A DNA stretch of 64,000 bases from CAWEHU01 sp963808965 (lineage in GTDB: Bacteria > Pseudomonadota > Alphaproteobacteria > Acetobacterales > Acetobacteraceae), in NCBI GenBank assembly GCA_963808965.1, contig CAWEHU010000029.1, positions 248,001 to 312,000 on the forward strand. Reading direction: 5' to 3'. The translations under genes and the position numbers were made by a program. The first letter of the stretch is position 1. Each line of letters opens with the position of its first letter. The notes below the pieces were generated by a model. It was not told where the DNA came from, did not search any database, and saw only the letters and a program-made list of their open reading frames with translations. Shown here piece by piece: positions 9,067 through 17,907 of this stretch.

Positions 9067-10482
9067 TCACTCGGTCGATCCGAGGGCGAGGCCGAACCCA
9101 CGCGGATCAGTGGCCCAGCCGCAGGAGCGTTCGCTACCCGGAAGATAGCGGCTGCAAGCGATCACATTCGCCCGCCCTGGCTCGGGCACCGGGACCGGCA
9201 TCGGCTGGTCGCCGCGGAGCGTGTTCATCATCGCCTGCGCCGCCGCGAGCCCCGCGCCCTCCTGGCCGGAGCCGCCGGTCTCCGCGCGGAAAGCGTGGAT
9301 GTTCTGGTTCCAGGCGATCGCCGCGGCGAGGAGCGGCACCGGCGCGACCGCGGGCGAGGCGGCGAGCAGGAACCCCATGCCGGGGACGACACGGCCCGTC
9401 CCGAACAAATTGTCCATCGTGAGCGCACAAGCCACCGCGTTGCCCTCCCGGTCCAGGGTAAGGAACGTGGTGGAGGCCGGGAGCGCCGGCGCGGGCGCGG
9501 GCGGCACGTCGGCGGCGAGCAGGGACTGCGGGTCGCCACCGCCCGCGCGCCACCGAGCCACGACGGCGAGCGCCCGCCCCTGCGCCGCATCGGAGGCGTT
9601 CGGGTCTCTCTGCAGGACCATGAAGGCGGCCGCGGCGGCCAGCCCACCATCGGCGGGCGGCGGCAGGAAGGAGACGTTGTCGCGGCCGTTCCGGATCGTG
9701 AGCGCGGGCGATAAATCCGGCAGCGACGCCCGCAGGTCGGCGACGGATACCGGGCCGCCGGCCAGGGGCGAGGCCTGTTGGATGCGCCGGGCAAGCGCGC
9801 CTTGGTAGAAGTCGCCCACGCCTGATACGCGAATCTGCGCGAGTGTCGACCCGAGGTCCGGCTGCAACAGCCGGTCCCCTTCGGTGAGCGGCGCGCCGTT
9901 CTGGGCGAACACAGCCCGGGCGTTGGGGTCCGCGAGCAGCGGCCCGGCGACCACCTGGAGATCGCGCACGAAAGCGCGGGATACGGGGATCCCGAAACGG
10001 GCCATCTGTTCGGCCGGCGCGATCAAGGTCTCGAACGGCCGGCGCCCGTAGCGGGCGTGCAGCGCGAATAGGCCACGCGGCAGCATCGGCACCGCGGCGG
10101 GCCGGTCGGCGTTCCCCGCGACATTCGCTGGCGCACGCGGCGTGAACAGCACCGCCTCGGGCACGCCGGCGTTCACCGAATCTCGGGCCGGACTGTATGC
10201 GAGGCACGCGCCGCCGCCGCCGAGCCCGGCACGGGACGGAAGCGTGACCGAGAGGGCGAAGCCGAGCGCGACCGCCGCGTCGGCCGCGTTACCGCCGCTC
10301 GACAGGACTTCGCGCGCGGCCAGGGCGGCGCGAGGCTCGTCCGCTACCACGCCGCCCAGGAACCCGCTCACATGCCCCGGACTCCCCTCGGCCGGCGAGC
10401 CGCCGAGAAAATCGCTGCCGAGCGAACCGACGGTGCTGCACCCTCCGAGCGCGAGCGCGAGCGCGACTGAAGCAAGCCTCAT
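9067..10482 (-). CDS. Gamma-glutamyltransferase-family lipoprotein
   Basis: A 471-residue protein starting at ATG 10482 with a lipoprotein leader (LASVALALALGGC). The body follows the gamma-glutamyltranspeptidase plan: AAREVLSSGGNAADAAVALG near residue 60, a large-subunit core, then the autoprocessing site STTFLTLDREGNAVA. The first Thr of that TT pair is the expected nucleophile. It is followed by DNLFGTGRVVPGMGFLL, matching the oxyanion and small-subunit motifs. Known enzymes cleave glutathione or gamma-glutamyl peptides in the periplasm. It is somewhat shorter than typical GGT (about 550-580), with a reduced large subunit, so the substrate may differ. A longer frame reaches upstream to 10617 but would place the leader inside the protein. 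Confidence 0.85.
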   Translation of the reverse strand: MRLASVALALALGGCSTVGSLGSDFLGGSPAEGSPGHVSGFLGGVVADEPRAALAAREVLSSGGNAADAAVALGFALSVTLPSRAGLGGGGACLAYSPARDSVNAGVPEAVLFTPRAPANVAGNADRPAAVPMLPRGLFALHARYGRRPFETLIAPAEQMARFGIPVSRAFVRDLQVVAGPLLADPNARAVFAQNGAPLTEGDRLLQPDLGSTLAQIRVSGVGDFYQGALARRIQQASPLAGGPVSVADLRASLPDLSPALTIRNGRDNVSFLPPPADGGLAAAAAFMVLQRDPNASDAAQGRALAVVARWRAGGGDPQSLLAADVPPAPAPALPASTTFLTLDREGNAVACALTMDNLFGTGRVVPGMGFLLAASPAVAPVPLLAAAIAWNQNIHAFRAETGGSGQEGAGLAAAQAMMNTLRGDQPMPVPVPEPGRANVIACSRYLPGSERSCGWATDPRGFGLALGSTE

Positions 10483-10694
10483 GCCTCTAACCGGGCTGCC
10501 GGCTCCGCACCCGTCAGGGCCGCCTCTGCCCCTTGTCCCTGCCAAGCCGCTGCCCTGCACCACCGCACGTCCTTCGTTCCGAGCGGCCGGCCTGGATTCC
10601 GCCCGAGCCCGCATCATTTTTCGAGGGATCGTGCCATAACCGCCTTCGCCAACACCGGCAAGGCAGGCCCCCCTGGGGCGACCCGGAGATCGTG

Positions 10695-11426
10695 ATGAGA
10701 CGAACCCTCGCCGCCTCCCTTTTCGTGCTATGCGCGACTGGGACTGCGCTCGCCCAGCAATTCACGCCGGCGCAGCGCGACGAGATCGTCCAGATCGTCC
10801 GCGACGCGCTGAAACGCGATCCCAGCATCCTGCGCCAAGCCGTCGAGAGTCTCCAGGCAGATGAAGGCCGCGAACGAGAGGCGGCATCCCGCGCCGCCAT
10901 CGCGGCATCCGGGAAGGCCCTGATCGACCCGGCGGACCCGGTGGCGGGCAACCCCGCCGGAGACGTGACCATCGTCGAGTTCTTCGACGCTCGTTGTCCG
11001 TACTGCAAGCGTCTGGAGCCCACGATGGCGGACCTCCTGCGCGGCGATGCCGGCGTGCGGCTGGTCTACAAGGATCTGCCCATCCTCGGCCCGGCAAGCC
11101 TGCTCGGCTCTCGTGCCCTGCTCGCCGCCCAGCGGCAGGGCGGCTATGAAAAGCTGCGCGATGCCCTGATGCGCGGCGGGGCGGACATCACCCGGGAATC
11201 GATCGGCGGCGAAGCCCAGCGGCTCGGGCTCGACTGGCCGCAGCTCCAGCGCGATATGGAGGACCCCGCGATCAAGCACCGGCTGGACGCCAACATCCAG
11301 CTCGCCCACGCACTCGGCATCCAGGGCACGCCCGCCCTGGTGATCGGCGAGGACCTCATACCAGGGGCGGTCGAATTGCCCGAACTGCAGAAAGCCGTGG
11401 CGGCGGCCCGCACTGCGAAGCAGTGA
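10695..11426 (+). CDS. DsbA-family periplasmic thiol:disulfide oxidoreductase
   Basis: A 243-residue protein with a cleavable leader ending ALAQQ. An N-terminal helix stretch rich in charged residues (about 25-75, a dimerisation or stalk segment in ScsC/Com1-like proteins) precedes the thioredoxin fold. EFFDARCPYCKRLEP carries the CPYC active site at residues 101-104, and GTPALVIG holds the cis-proline loop. It would oxidise or isomerise disulfides in the periplasm. GGAGAT upstream supports ATG 10695. The upstream lipoprotein gene is divergent, leaving about 210 bases for two promoters. No dsbB or dsbD is in the window. Confidence 0.88.
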   Translation: MRRTLAASLFVLCATGTALAQQFTPAQRDEIVQIVRDALKRDPSILRQAVESLQADEGREREAASRAAIAASGKALIDPADPVAGNPAGDVTIVEFFDARCPYCKRLEPTMADLLRGDAGVRLVYKDLPILGPASLLGSRALLAAQRQGGYEKLRDALMRGGADITRESIGGEAQRLGLDWPQLQRDMEDPAIKHRLDANIQLAHALGIQGTPALVIGEDLIPGAVELPELQKAVAAARTAKQ

Positions 11427-11436
11427 GTCGCCCCCT

Positions 11437-11931
11437 TCAGACGGGCCGTGAGACCCGGTGATAGGCACGCCCGTAGTAGATGAGGCCCTCATGGAGGGAG
11501 CCGGTACGGATCGCCTCCACCGCGCAGAAGAACACATCGTGTGTCCCGATCGCGACGATCTGCATCACCCGGCAGTCGAAGGATACGGCGGCGCCGACGA
11601 GGGATGGGGCGCCGGTCACGATCGTGTCCCAGGCACCGGAATCGAAGCGCTGCTCCAGTTCGCAATCTGTCATCCCCGCGAACACCGGCGAGAGGTGCTG
11701 CTGCTTGTGCGTGAGCACGTTCACGCACACCGCGCCGTTGCGCTTCATCGTGATATGGGAGTTGTTGGTGCGGTTCACGCAGACGAGCAGGGTGGGCGGA
11801 TCGTCCGTCACGCTGCACACGGCCGAGGCGGTGAACCCGCTCCGTCCGGCCGGGCCGTCGGTCGTCACCACGTTCACGGCGGCACCGAGCCTCGCCATCG
11901 CCTCCCGGTACGCCTGCTTGCTTACAGCCAC
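11437..11931 (-). CDS. Flavin reductase domain protein (HpaC/RutF type)
   Basis: A 164-residue single-domain protein. ARLGAAVNVVTTDGPAGRSGFTASAVCSVTDDPPTLLVCV is the start of the FMN-binding split barrel of the flavin reductase family (shown here by its pieces VNVVTTDG, GFTASAVCSV and PPTLLVCV). The middle gives VCVNVL, and the end has the usual IYYGRAYH. Such proteins use NAD(P)H to make FMNH2 or FADH2 for a partner monooxygenase, as HpaC does for HpaB and RutF for RutA. No monooxygenase lies next to it, so its partner is outside the window or it works in a general way. It converges with the DsbA-like gene, whose stop is only 10 bases away. Confidence 0.86.
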   Translation of the reverse strand: MAVSKQAYREAMARLGAAVNVVTTDGPAGRSGFTASAVCSVTDDPPTLLVCVNRTNNSHITMKRNGAVCVNVLTHKQQHLSPVFAGMTDCELEQRFDSGAWDTIVTGAPSLVGAAVSFDCRVMQIVAIGTHDVFFCAVEAIRTGSLHEGLIYYGRAYHRVSRPV

Positions 11932-12233
11932 GGTGTTCCGCTCCCGGTGGTCCGCCCGATGCGCGGCTAATATGGTCTTGCTCTCGACAGGCCGCGAGGG
12001 GCGCCCTGAGCCGGGACCGCCAGCATTAAATCGGCGTTAATATTGTCCCTGGTTCGCTGCCTGGCCGGGATTAAATCGAACTCACAAGTAACAATTTCAA
12101 CATAATTTGAAACGCGATACTTTGGTTGACTTGCGGGATTGCCCCTCTAGAATGGTGCAGTGCACGCAGAAGAGCAAATGCACAACTCCAGATAGTTGTC
12201 TGGACGATCATACTAACCTAATCGGAGAATGGA
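11932..12233 (+). promoter_or_regulatory. AT-richer promoter region of the phasin gene
   Basis: This 302-base gap is clearly less GC-rich than its surroundings. TTGACT at 12126-12131 and TAGAAT at 12148-12153 with a 16-base spacer form a good sigma-70-like promoter. Directly after the -10 box lies TGCAGTGCACGCAG (12156-12169), TGC-rich like operators reported for PhaR repressors of phasin genes, so it is a possible operator. Two ATTAAATCG direct repeats sit at 12025-12033 and 12070-12078. GGAG about 7 bases before ATG 12234 is the ribosome site. The function is inferred; only the sequences are seen. Confidence 0.5.
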
Positions 12234-13091
12234 ATGGCGACGGATCCCAAAAAGACTGAGCATGTCCGCGATATCGCGGGGACGGGAGAGCGCGATTCCC
12301 GGCCGGGCGAGGCGTTCGAGCGGGCAGGCCAGCAAGCACGGGAGAATATCGCTCAGGGTGGCCAAACCGCGGAGCGGGGAACGAATGCCGCCCGCGAGGC
12401 GGTGAACCAGGCTGGGGCGACCGCGGAGCGCGCAAGCGCCGAGGCGCGCACGGTGGCTGGCCAGGCGGGCGAAGTTGCTAGGGACGCTTCCGGCCGCGCG
12501 CGCGAGGCAGCGGAACGCATCACCGAGCAAACCAAGGAAACGACCGAGCAGGCCGCACGGCAGGCGCGTGAGATCAGCGAGAACTTCGCGGACTCGCTCG
12601 CACGCACGACGGATCTGGCTGTCAACACGACCGAGCGTGCGGCCGAGCAGGGACGTGAGGCTGTTTGGCAGGGCGTGCGGGCCGCGGCAGGCATGCAGGC
12701 GCGACTGGCGGACGTGGGCTATGGTCGCGGTCACCGCCTGATCGGATCGTCGGCGCGGATGATCGAGCTCTATCGCGAGGCCTCGGAAAACACGGCGGAG
12801 ACCGTGCAAGCTCTGGTCAAGAGCTATGTGCATCTCGGGCGCGGGATGCAGGAGATGCAGCGGGCCTATCTCGATCTTCTCGACCGGGCGGTGGAGCGGT
12901 CCACCCGCAAGCCGCAAGACTTGCTGCGTTGCAGGTCTCTCGAGGAGTTCGCGGGCGTTCAGCGTGACATCTATGTGGACGCTGTGAACCACGCCGTCGA
13001 GGCAACCAGCACGCTGCTGGATCTCGCCAGCCGTGCGGCGCAGGACGCGCTCGAGCCGCTGCAGAACAAGGGCCGGTTCGCCCGGGCCTGA
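12234..13091 (+). CDS. Phasin-family protein with long LEA-like N-terminal half
   Basis: A 285-residue protein without signal peptide. Residues 30-150 are amphipathic helix made of Ala, Glu, Arg and Gln in 11-residue-like periods (AREAVNQAGATAERASAEAR, REAAERITEQTKETTEQAAR), resembling LEA or apolipoprotein repeats. Residues about 165-280 match phasin: ARMIELYREASENTAETVQA and SLEEFAGVQRDIYVDAVNHA. Phasins coat polyhydroxyalkanoate granules. The repeat half could add lipid or granule surface binding. It stands alone, with its own promoter and a hairpin after it, which fits a strongly expressed monocistronic gene. Confidence 0.82.
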   Translation: MATDPKKTEHVRDIAGTGERDSRPGEAFERAGQQARENIAQGGQTAERGTNAAREAVNQAGATAERASAEARTVAGQAGEVARDASGRAREAAERITEQTKETTEQAARQAREISENFADSLARTTDLAVNTTERAAEQGREAVWQGVRAAAGMQARLADVGYGRGHRLIGSSARMIELYREASENTAETVQALVKSYVHLGRGMQEMQRAYLDLLDRAVERSTRKPQDLLRCRSLEEFAGVQRDIYVDAVNHAVEATSTLLDLASRAAQDALEPLQNKGRFARA

Positions 13092-13111
13092 GACTCTACT
13101 CTTCGCAGACA

Positions 13112-13135
13112 CCTCCTCCCCTCGCGGGGAGGAGG
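13112..13135. terminator. Perfect hairpin between convergent phasin and hflX; one copy of a dispersed palindrome
   Basis: CCTCCTCCCC and GGGGAGGAGG pair over 10 bases around a 4-base loop. It lies 20 bases after the phasin stop and 24 bases before the hflX stop, a position suited to a bidirectional terminator. No T-run follows. The same stem family recurs at 32392-32414 and 48735-48759, and a related one at 26044-26074. Confidence 0.6.
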
Positions 13136-13158
13136 TTGCGAGAGATCGGAAACCCGCC

Positions 13159-14451
13159 TCACTCCCTTCGTTCGAAGCGTGCGCGGTCGCCGGGCAGCAG
13201 GCGAACGGTAACGCGGATCGCCAATTCTTCGTCCTGCCGCTGCACCACCTCGCCGTGCTGGTAAAGCCAGGCAAGCCGGGCGCCATCGGCTGGGCTTATT
13301 TCGTAGTCGGCCAGCTCCATTTCCGCGGCGATGCGTGCGTCGATCGCAGCGAGCAGCGTCGCAATACCCTCATGCGTGATTGCAGAGACTGCGACCGCCC
13401 CGGGACGGGCCGGTACTGCGGCGATGCCGCCGAGCAGATCCGCCTTGTTCAATACCTCGATCGTGCGCGATGGCCAACCGGCATCGAGTGTGCCCTCGCG
13501 TGCCATGGTTTCGAGCACCGCGACGACGTCGGCCCGTTGCGCGGCGGTGTCGGGATGCGCCGCGTCGCGTACGTGCAGGATCACGTCTGCCTCCGCCACC
13601 TCCTCGAGCGTTGCCCGGAAGGCGGCGACCAGTTCGGTCGGAAGGTCGCTGATGAACCCGACCGTGTCGGACAGGATCGCTCGCCGGCCGGATGGGAGCC
13701 GAAGCCCGCGCATAGTAGGGTCAAGTGTCGCGAAGAGCTGGTCGCGCGCCGTCACATGCGCGCCGGTCAGCGTGTTGAACAAGGTGGACTTTCCGGCATT
13801 GGTATAGCCGACCAGCGCGATCACCGGGAACGGCACCCGCCGGCGCGCAGTGCGGTGCAGGCCGCGCGTGCGGCGTACTTGTTCCAGTTCCTTCTTGAGC
13901 CGCACGATGCGGTCGCCGATCAAGCGGCGGTCGGCCTCGATCTGCGTCTCGCCCGGACCACCGAGGAAACCGAAGCCGCCGCGCTGACGCTCGAGATGCG
14001 TCCAGGACCGCACCAGCCGGCTGCGCTGATACTCGAGATGCGCAAGTTCGACTTGTAACGTGCCTTCGCGCGTCGCCGCCCGCTCGCCGAAAATGTCGAG
14101 GATCAGCCCGGTGCGGTCGATCACCTTGCAGGACCAGGCGCGCTCCAGGTTGCGCTGCTGCACCGGACTGAGTGTCGCGTCGACAACGGCAACGGCAACC
14201 TGCTGGGCGGCGATCGCCTGACCCTGGGCCGCGACCTGTCCTTCTCCGAGCAACGTAGAGGGACGGCGCGCGCGGAGCGGCAGGATGGCGGAATGCACGA
14301 CCACGAGGCCGATCGAGGCAGCGAGGCCGATCGCCTCGGCGAGCCGGGCCTCGGCCGCCCGCGTCTGGTCGATCGGCGCGGCGTCGCCATTCGGCCGATC
14401 CGGCCTCTCCCATGGCAGAATAACCGCCGCTCGCGTGGGCCCGTGGGCCAT
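13159..14451 (-). CDS. hflX: GTPase HflX
   Basis: A 430-residue GTPase. The N-terminal part carries the nucleotide-binding-like HflX domain (VDATLSPVQQRNLERAW, KVIDRTGLILDIFGERA) and the Gly-rich FGFLGGPGETQIEADRR linker, a family signature. The G domain shows G1 GYTNAGKST, G3 SDTVGFI and G4 NKAD. HflX binds the 50S ribosome and splits or rescues stalled ribosomes under stress. It follows hfq by 25 bases on the same strand, the usual hfq-hflX pair. The length and all motifs are normal. Confidence 0.96.
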   Translation of the reverse strand: MAHGPTRAAVILPWERPDRPNGDAAPIDQTRAAEARLAEAIGLAASIGLVVVHSAILPLRARRPSTLLGEGQVAAQGQAIAAQQVAVAVVDATLSPVQQRNLERAWSCKVIDRTGLILDIFGERAATREGTLQVELAHLEYQRSRLVRSWTHLERQRGGFGFLGGPGETQIEADRRLIGDRIVRLKKELEQVRRTRGLHRTARRRVPFPVIALVGYTNAGKSTLFNTLTGAHVTARDQLFATLDPTMRGLRLPSGRRAILSDTVGFISDLPTELVAAFRATLEEVAEADVILHVRDAAHPDTAAQRADVVAVLETMAREGTLDAGWPSRTIEVLNKADLLGGIAAVPARPGAVAVSAITHEGIATLLAAIDARIAAEMELADYEISPADGARLAWLYQHGEVVQRQDEELAIRVTVRLLPGDRARFERRE

Positions 14452-14476
14452 CGGACCCGGGACGCGTCCGGTCGCG

Positions 14477-14761
14477 TCACCCGCTGGCGGCAGGTGCGGT
14501 CTCCCGGGCGGAAGCTGTGCTTTCCGTTTTGGCCGCGTCGAACAACTGGATCGGCGCGCCGGGCATTACGGTGCTGATCGCATGTTTGTACACGAGCTGC
14601 GTATGTCCGTCGCGACGAAGCAGGACGGAGAAATTGTCGAACCAGGTGATGATTCCCTGGAGCTTGACTCCGTTGACCAAAAATACCGTCACGGGCGTCT
14701 TGTTTTTTCGCACATGATTCAGGAACACGTCCTGAACGTTCTGCGATTTCTCGTTGGCCAC
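14477..14761 (-). CDS. hfq: RNA chaperone Hfq
   Basis: A 94-residue Sm-like protein. It contains QNVQDVFLNHVRKNKTPVTV, then VNGVKLQGIITWFDNFSVLL and YKHAISTVMP, the Sm1 and Sm2 motifs that make the RNA-binding hexamer. In alphaproteobacteria Hfq positively affects nifA and ntr functions and pairs sRNAs with mRNAs. GTG 14761 is chosen as start: AAGGA lies 8 bases upstream and the protein then begins in register with other Hfq proteins. The open frame up to 14827 is not needed. It lies in the ntrX-dat-HAD-hfq-hflX minus-strand series. Confidence 0.97.
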   Translation of the reverse strand: MANEKSQNVQDVFLNHVRKNKTPVTVFLVNGVKLQGIITWFDNFSVLLRRDGHTQLVYKHAISTVMPGAPIQLFDAAKTESTASARETAPAASG

Positions 14762-14860
14762 GGCTGTATCCTTCTTTGTCTTGCTCGTGGTGCACGTTGC
14801 GTTCGCGCCAACCCCGTGGCACGGCAACTGGCGCCGGGTCAGTCTAGCAGCCGAGCCCTC

Positions 14861-15541
14861 TCACGCAAGCGCGCGAAGATGGGTGGCCAGCTGGTGGGCG
14901 TCGGGGAAGTGGAGATCGGGAGCGGCGCGGTCAATGCCGCCGTCGTGCGCGGCGTCACCCACCAGCACACCGGTAATCCCAGCAGCACGTGCTGCTTGCA
15001 TGTCGGTCGCAGTGTCGCCGAGATACCACACCGAGCGGTCCGGCGCGGCGCCGAGTTCCTTCAACGCGAGAAGGATCGGCGCGGGGTCGGGTTTGTCGGC
15101 CTTCGCATCGCCCGCGCCGACGATCGCGGCGAAAAACGGCTTCCAGCCGATATGGTCGATCTCGGCGCGTAAATAGCGGCCGGATTTGTTGGAAACGACG
15201 CCCTGCGGCCACGGAGCGCCCGCGTGCAATGCGTCGATGGCGCCCGGCATGGGGCGCACGTGATCAAGATGCTGTTCGAGCATCGTCGCGTGAAAAACGT
15301 GACGCGCGCGATGCCAGTCGTCACCGAACATGACGGGAAAGCTATCGCGCATGGAAATGCGAGCGCGCTGCTTCGTATGCTCGATTGTCCAAGGCGGCAT
15401 GGCGAAAGCGGCGAGCGCCGCATTCATCGCGGCCGTGATGCCGGCCCACGCGTCGACCAGCGTGTTGTCCCAATCGTACAGAAGAACGGTGGGAGATGTA
15501 CTGCACGACGCACCAATTTGACTCTCTCTCAAGAGACGCAA
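14861..15541 (-). CDS. HAD-superfamily phosphatase (phosphoglycolate phosphatase-like)
   Basis: About 226 residues. Motif I is LLYDWDNTLVD (nucleophile Asp and acid Asp), motif II is GVVSNKSG, motif III is the Lys in AKADKPDP, and motif IV is WYLGDTATDM. An alpha-helical cap lies between motifs I and II. This is the Gph-like HAD subfamily that removes phosphate from small metabolites. The true start is not clear: TTG 15541 and TTG 15532 are possible and no good ribosome site is visible. It sits between the D-amino-acid aminotransferase and hfq on one strand. Confidence 0.87.
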   Translation of the reverse strand: MRLLRESQIGASCSTSPTVLLYDWDNTLVDAWAGITAAMNAALAAFAMPPWTIEHTKQRARISMRDSFPVMFGDDWHRARHVFHATMLEQHLDHVRPMPGAIDALHAGAPWPQGVVSNKSGRYLRAEIDHIGWKPFFAAIVGAGDAKADKPDPAPILLALKELGAAPDRSVWYLGDTATDMQAARAAGITGVLVGDAAHDGGIDRAAPDLHFPDAHQLATHLRALA

Positions 15542-15575
15542 TATGCGCGCACCCGATTTGCGGCGAACATTCGCT

Positions 15576-16442
15576 TCAAGAGTCGTGGCCTGCCGCTCGC
15601 ACGTAAATCGCGAACACCTCGAACAGCCGACGCGTCACCGGTCCTGGCGTTCCATCCCCGACGACCGCATTGTCGACGCGCAGAATAGGCTTCACGAAAC
15701 TGCTGGCGCTGGTCAGGAACACCTCCCGCGCGCGGCGCAACGCCTGCTCGCTGAACGCACCTTCTTCGAAGGGCACCCCCGTCTCGCGCATGAGGCCAAT
15801 CAGCGCGGCGCGCGTACAGCCCGGCAAGATGGCATGACCCAGCTGACGGGTGCGCAGCACGCCCGCCTCGTCCACGATCCATACGTTGGTAGAGCCGCCT
15901 TCCGTAACCATGCCGTCCGCACCGATCAGGATTGCCTCGTAGGCCCCCGCCTCCCGCGCGGCCTGTTTGGCAAGAACGTTTGGCAACAATGCGGTGCTTT
16001 TGATGTCGCAGCGAGCCCAGCGGAGGTCAGGGTGGGTGATCGCAGCCCCGGCCCAGAGAGTCGGATCTACGGGGAAGGGCGGCGCCCGCCGGATCGTCAC
16101 GACTAGGGAGGGCGGGACCGGTCGAGTTGGAAACGCGTGCTCCCGCCGGGCGACTCCACGCGTCACCTGCATGTAGAGCATCCCTTCGGGGACCCGGTTC
16201 CGGCGCACCACCTCGCGTAACACTTGCTGCAACGCCGCCCGGCTCATAGGCGGCCGTATCCGGATTTCGCCCAACGACCGGTCGAGCCGGTCGAGATGAA
16301 GCCTCTCGTCGACGAAACGCCCAGCGTAGAGCTGCACAACCTCATAGACCCCGTCGGCGAACTGGTAGCCGCGATCCTCCACGTTTACGCTGGCGTGTCG
16401 CTGCGGCACGTAACGTCCGTTGACGTAAGCGATGCGGGACAT
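15576..16442 (-). CDS. dat: D-amino-acid aminotransferase (fold type IV PLP enzyme)
   Basis: A 288-residue protein beginning MSRIAYVNGRYVP. YQFADGVYEVV and the PLP-binding lysine in RCDIKSTALLPNVLAKQ are class IV marks, as are the phosphate-contact strings EGGSTNVWIV and LPGCTRAALI. The enzyme swaps amino groups between D-alanine and D-glutamate-like acids, feeding cell-wall synthesis. Branched-chain aminotransferase and aminodeoxychorismate lyase are relatives, but the length and the opening fit Dat better. Its place just after ntrX is common in Rhodospirillales ntr regions. Confidence 0.9.
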   Translation of the reverse strand: MSRIAYVNGRYVPQRHASVNVEDRGYQFADGVYEVVQLYAGRFVDERLHLDRLDRSLGEIRIRPPMSRAALQQVLREVVRRNRVPEGMLYMQVTRGVARREHAFPTRPVPPSLVVTIRRAPPFPVDPTLWAGAAITHPDLRWARCDIKSTALLPNVLAKQAAREAGAYEAILIGADGMVTEGGSTNVWIVDEAGVLRTRQLGHAILPGCTRAALIGLMRETGVPFEEGAFSEQALRRAREVFLTSASSFVKPILRVDNAVVGDGTPGPVTRRLFEVFAIYVRAAGHDS

Positions 16443-16509
16443 CAGGCGTTACGGCGCATGGCGGGCGGAAGCTCCTAGCTATCGACGAACGATGAAGCAC
16501 ATAAGCTTG

Positions 16510-17907
16510 TCAGCCGCCCACTCGCTCATCGGAGTTCACGCCAAGCTGCTTCAGTTTCCGATGCAACGCGCTGCGCTCCATGCCGACGAACTGAGCGGTG
16601 CGGCTGATATTACCGCCGAAGCGGAGGAGTTGGGCGTGGAGATATTGCGTCTCGAACAGATCCCGCGCCTCGCGCAAGGGCAGCGCCATGATGTCGGCAC
16701 TCGGATCGATCGTGAGCAGCGCCGGCGCGTTGGAGCCGACCTCCGGCGGTAGCATGTCCGCGCGGATCGGCTCGGCGGCGCCGCCGGGAGCCATGATGAG
16801 CAGCCAGTCCATCAGATTGCGGAGCTGGCGCACATTTCCCGGCCAGTCGTAAGCCTGCAGCGCGGCGAGCGCGTCGGCCGACAGCTCGCGCGCCGGCATG
16901 CCGGAGGTCTCGGCCGAGCGATGGATGAAGTACTGCGCAAGCGCGGGCACATCCTCCCGCCGTTCCTTCAGGCTCGGCATTTTCAGCGGCACGACGGCGA
17001 GCCGGTAGTAGAGGTCCTCCCGGAACCGGCCGGCGCCAATGGCCGCGTGCAGGTCCTTGTTGGTCGTGGCGAGCACCCGCACGTCCACCTTCACGCGGAG
17101 CGAGCCGCCGAGCCGCTCGAAAGTCTGGTCCTGTAACGCGCGGACGATCTTGCCCTGGGTCTCGAGCGGCATGTCGGAGACCTCGTCGAGCAGCAGGGTG
17201 CCGCCGTGCGCGCGTTCGAGCACCCCGGCGCGGCGCGGTTGGCCGGCCGGGTCGGCCCCGGCCTCCGTGCCGAACAACTCCTCCTCGAACCGGGCGGGCG
17301 CCAAGGTCGCACAATTCAGGACGACGAACGGCCCGTCGGCGCGCCGCGACCGGGCATGGATCATCCGCGCCGCCACCTCCTTCCCCGAGCCGGCCGGGCC
17401 GTGAATCAGGACGCGCGAGCCGGTCGGGGCCACGCGCTCGATCCCCGCGCGGACGACGGCGATAGCCGGGCTCTCGCCGGTAAGCGTGGTGTCCGGGCCC
17501 GCCCGCAGGCGTAACTCGGCGTTCTCGCGGGCGAGATGGGCCGCTTCCAGCGCCCGGCGAAGCACGAGCAAGAGGCGGTCGGACTTGAAGGGTTTTTCGA
17601 TGAAGTCGTAGGCGCCTTGTTGGATCGCCGCGACCGCCATCTCGATCGTGCCGTGGCCGGAAATCATCACGACCGGAACCTGCGGCTCCTCGCGGTGCAG
17701 GTTCTGCAGGATGCCGAGCCCGTCCAGCCGGGAGCCCTGGAGCCAAACGTCGAGGATGACGAGCGCCGGCCGGCGCGCCCGGAAGGCGGCGATGGCGGCA
17801 TCGGAATCCGCGGCTTGGCGGGTCTCGTAACCCTCATCGCGCAGGATGCCGTCGATCAGCAGCCGGATATCCGGCTCGTCGTCGACGATCAGGATCTCAT
17901 GCGCCAT
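16510..17907 (-). CDS. ntrX: Response regulator NtrX
   Basis: A 465-residue regulator. The receiver domain (1-120) has the acidic pair VDDE, Asp53 in VILDVWLQ as phosphorylation site, and Lys in IEKPFK. The AAA domain has Walker A HGPAGSGKEVA, altered from the usual GESGTGKE, and Walker B GGTLLLDEVSDM. The GAFTGA loop that contacts sigma-54 is absent, as is normal for NtrX. The C-terminal Fis-type helix-turn-helix reads GNISRTAQFVGMERSALHRK. NtrX is phosphorylated by NtrY and links nitrogen, redox and envelope control. Its start overlaps the end of ntrY by 11 bases, so they are translationally coupled. Confidence 0.96.
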   Translation of the reverse strand: MAHEILIVDDEPDIRLLIDGILRDEGYETRQAADSDAAIAAFRARRPALVILDVWLQGSRLDGLGILQNLHREEPQVPVVMISGHGTIEMAVAAIQQGAYDFIEKPFKSDRLLLVLRRALEAAHLARENAELRLRAGPDTTLTGESPAIAVVRAGIERVAPTGSRVLIHGPAGSGKEVAARMIHARSRRADGPFVVLNCATLAPARFEEELFGTEAGADPAGQPRRAGVLERAHGGTLLLDEVSDMPLETQGKIVRALQDQTFERLGGSLRVKVDVRVLATTNKDLHAAIGAGRFREDLYYRLAVVPLKMPSLKERREDVPALAQYFIHRSAETSGMPARELSADALAALQAYDWPGNVRQLRNLMDWLLIMAPGGAAEPIRADMLPPEVGSNAPALLTIDPSADIMALPLREARDLFETQYLHAQLLRFGGNISRTAQFVGMERSALHRKLKQLGVNSDERVGG

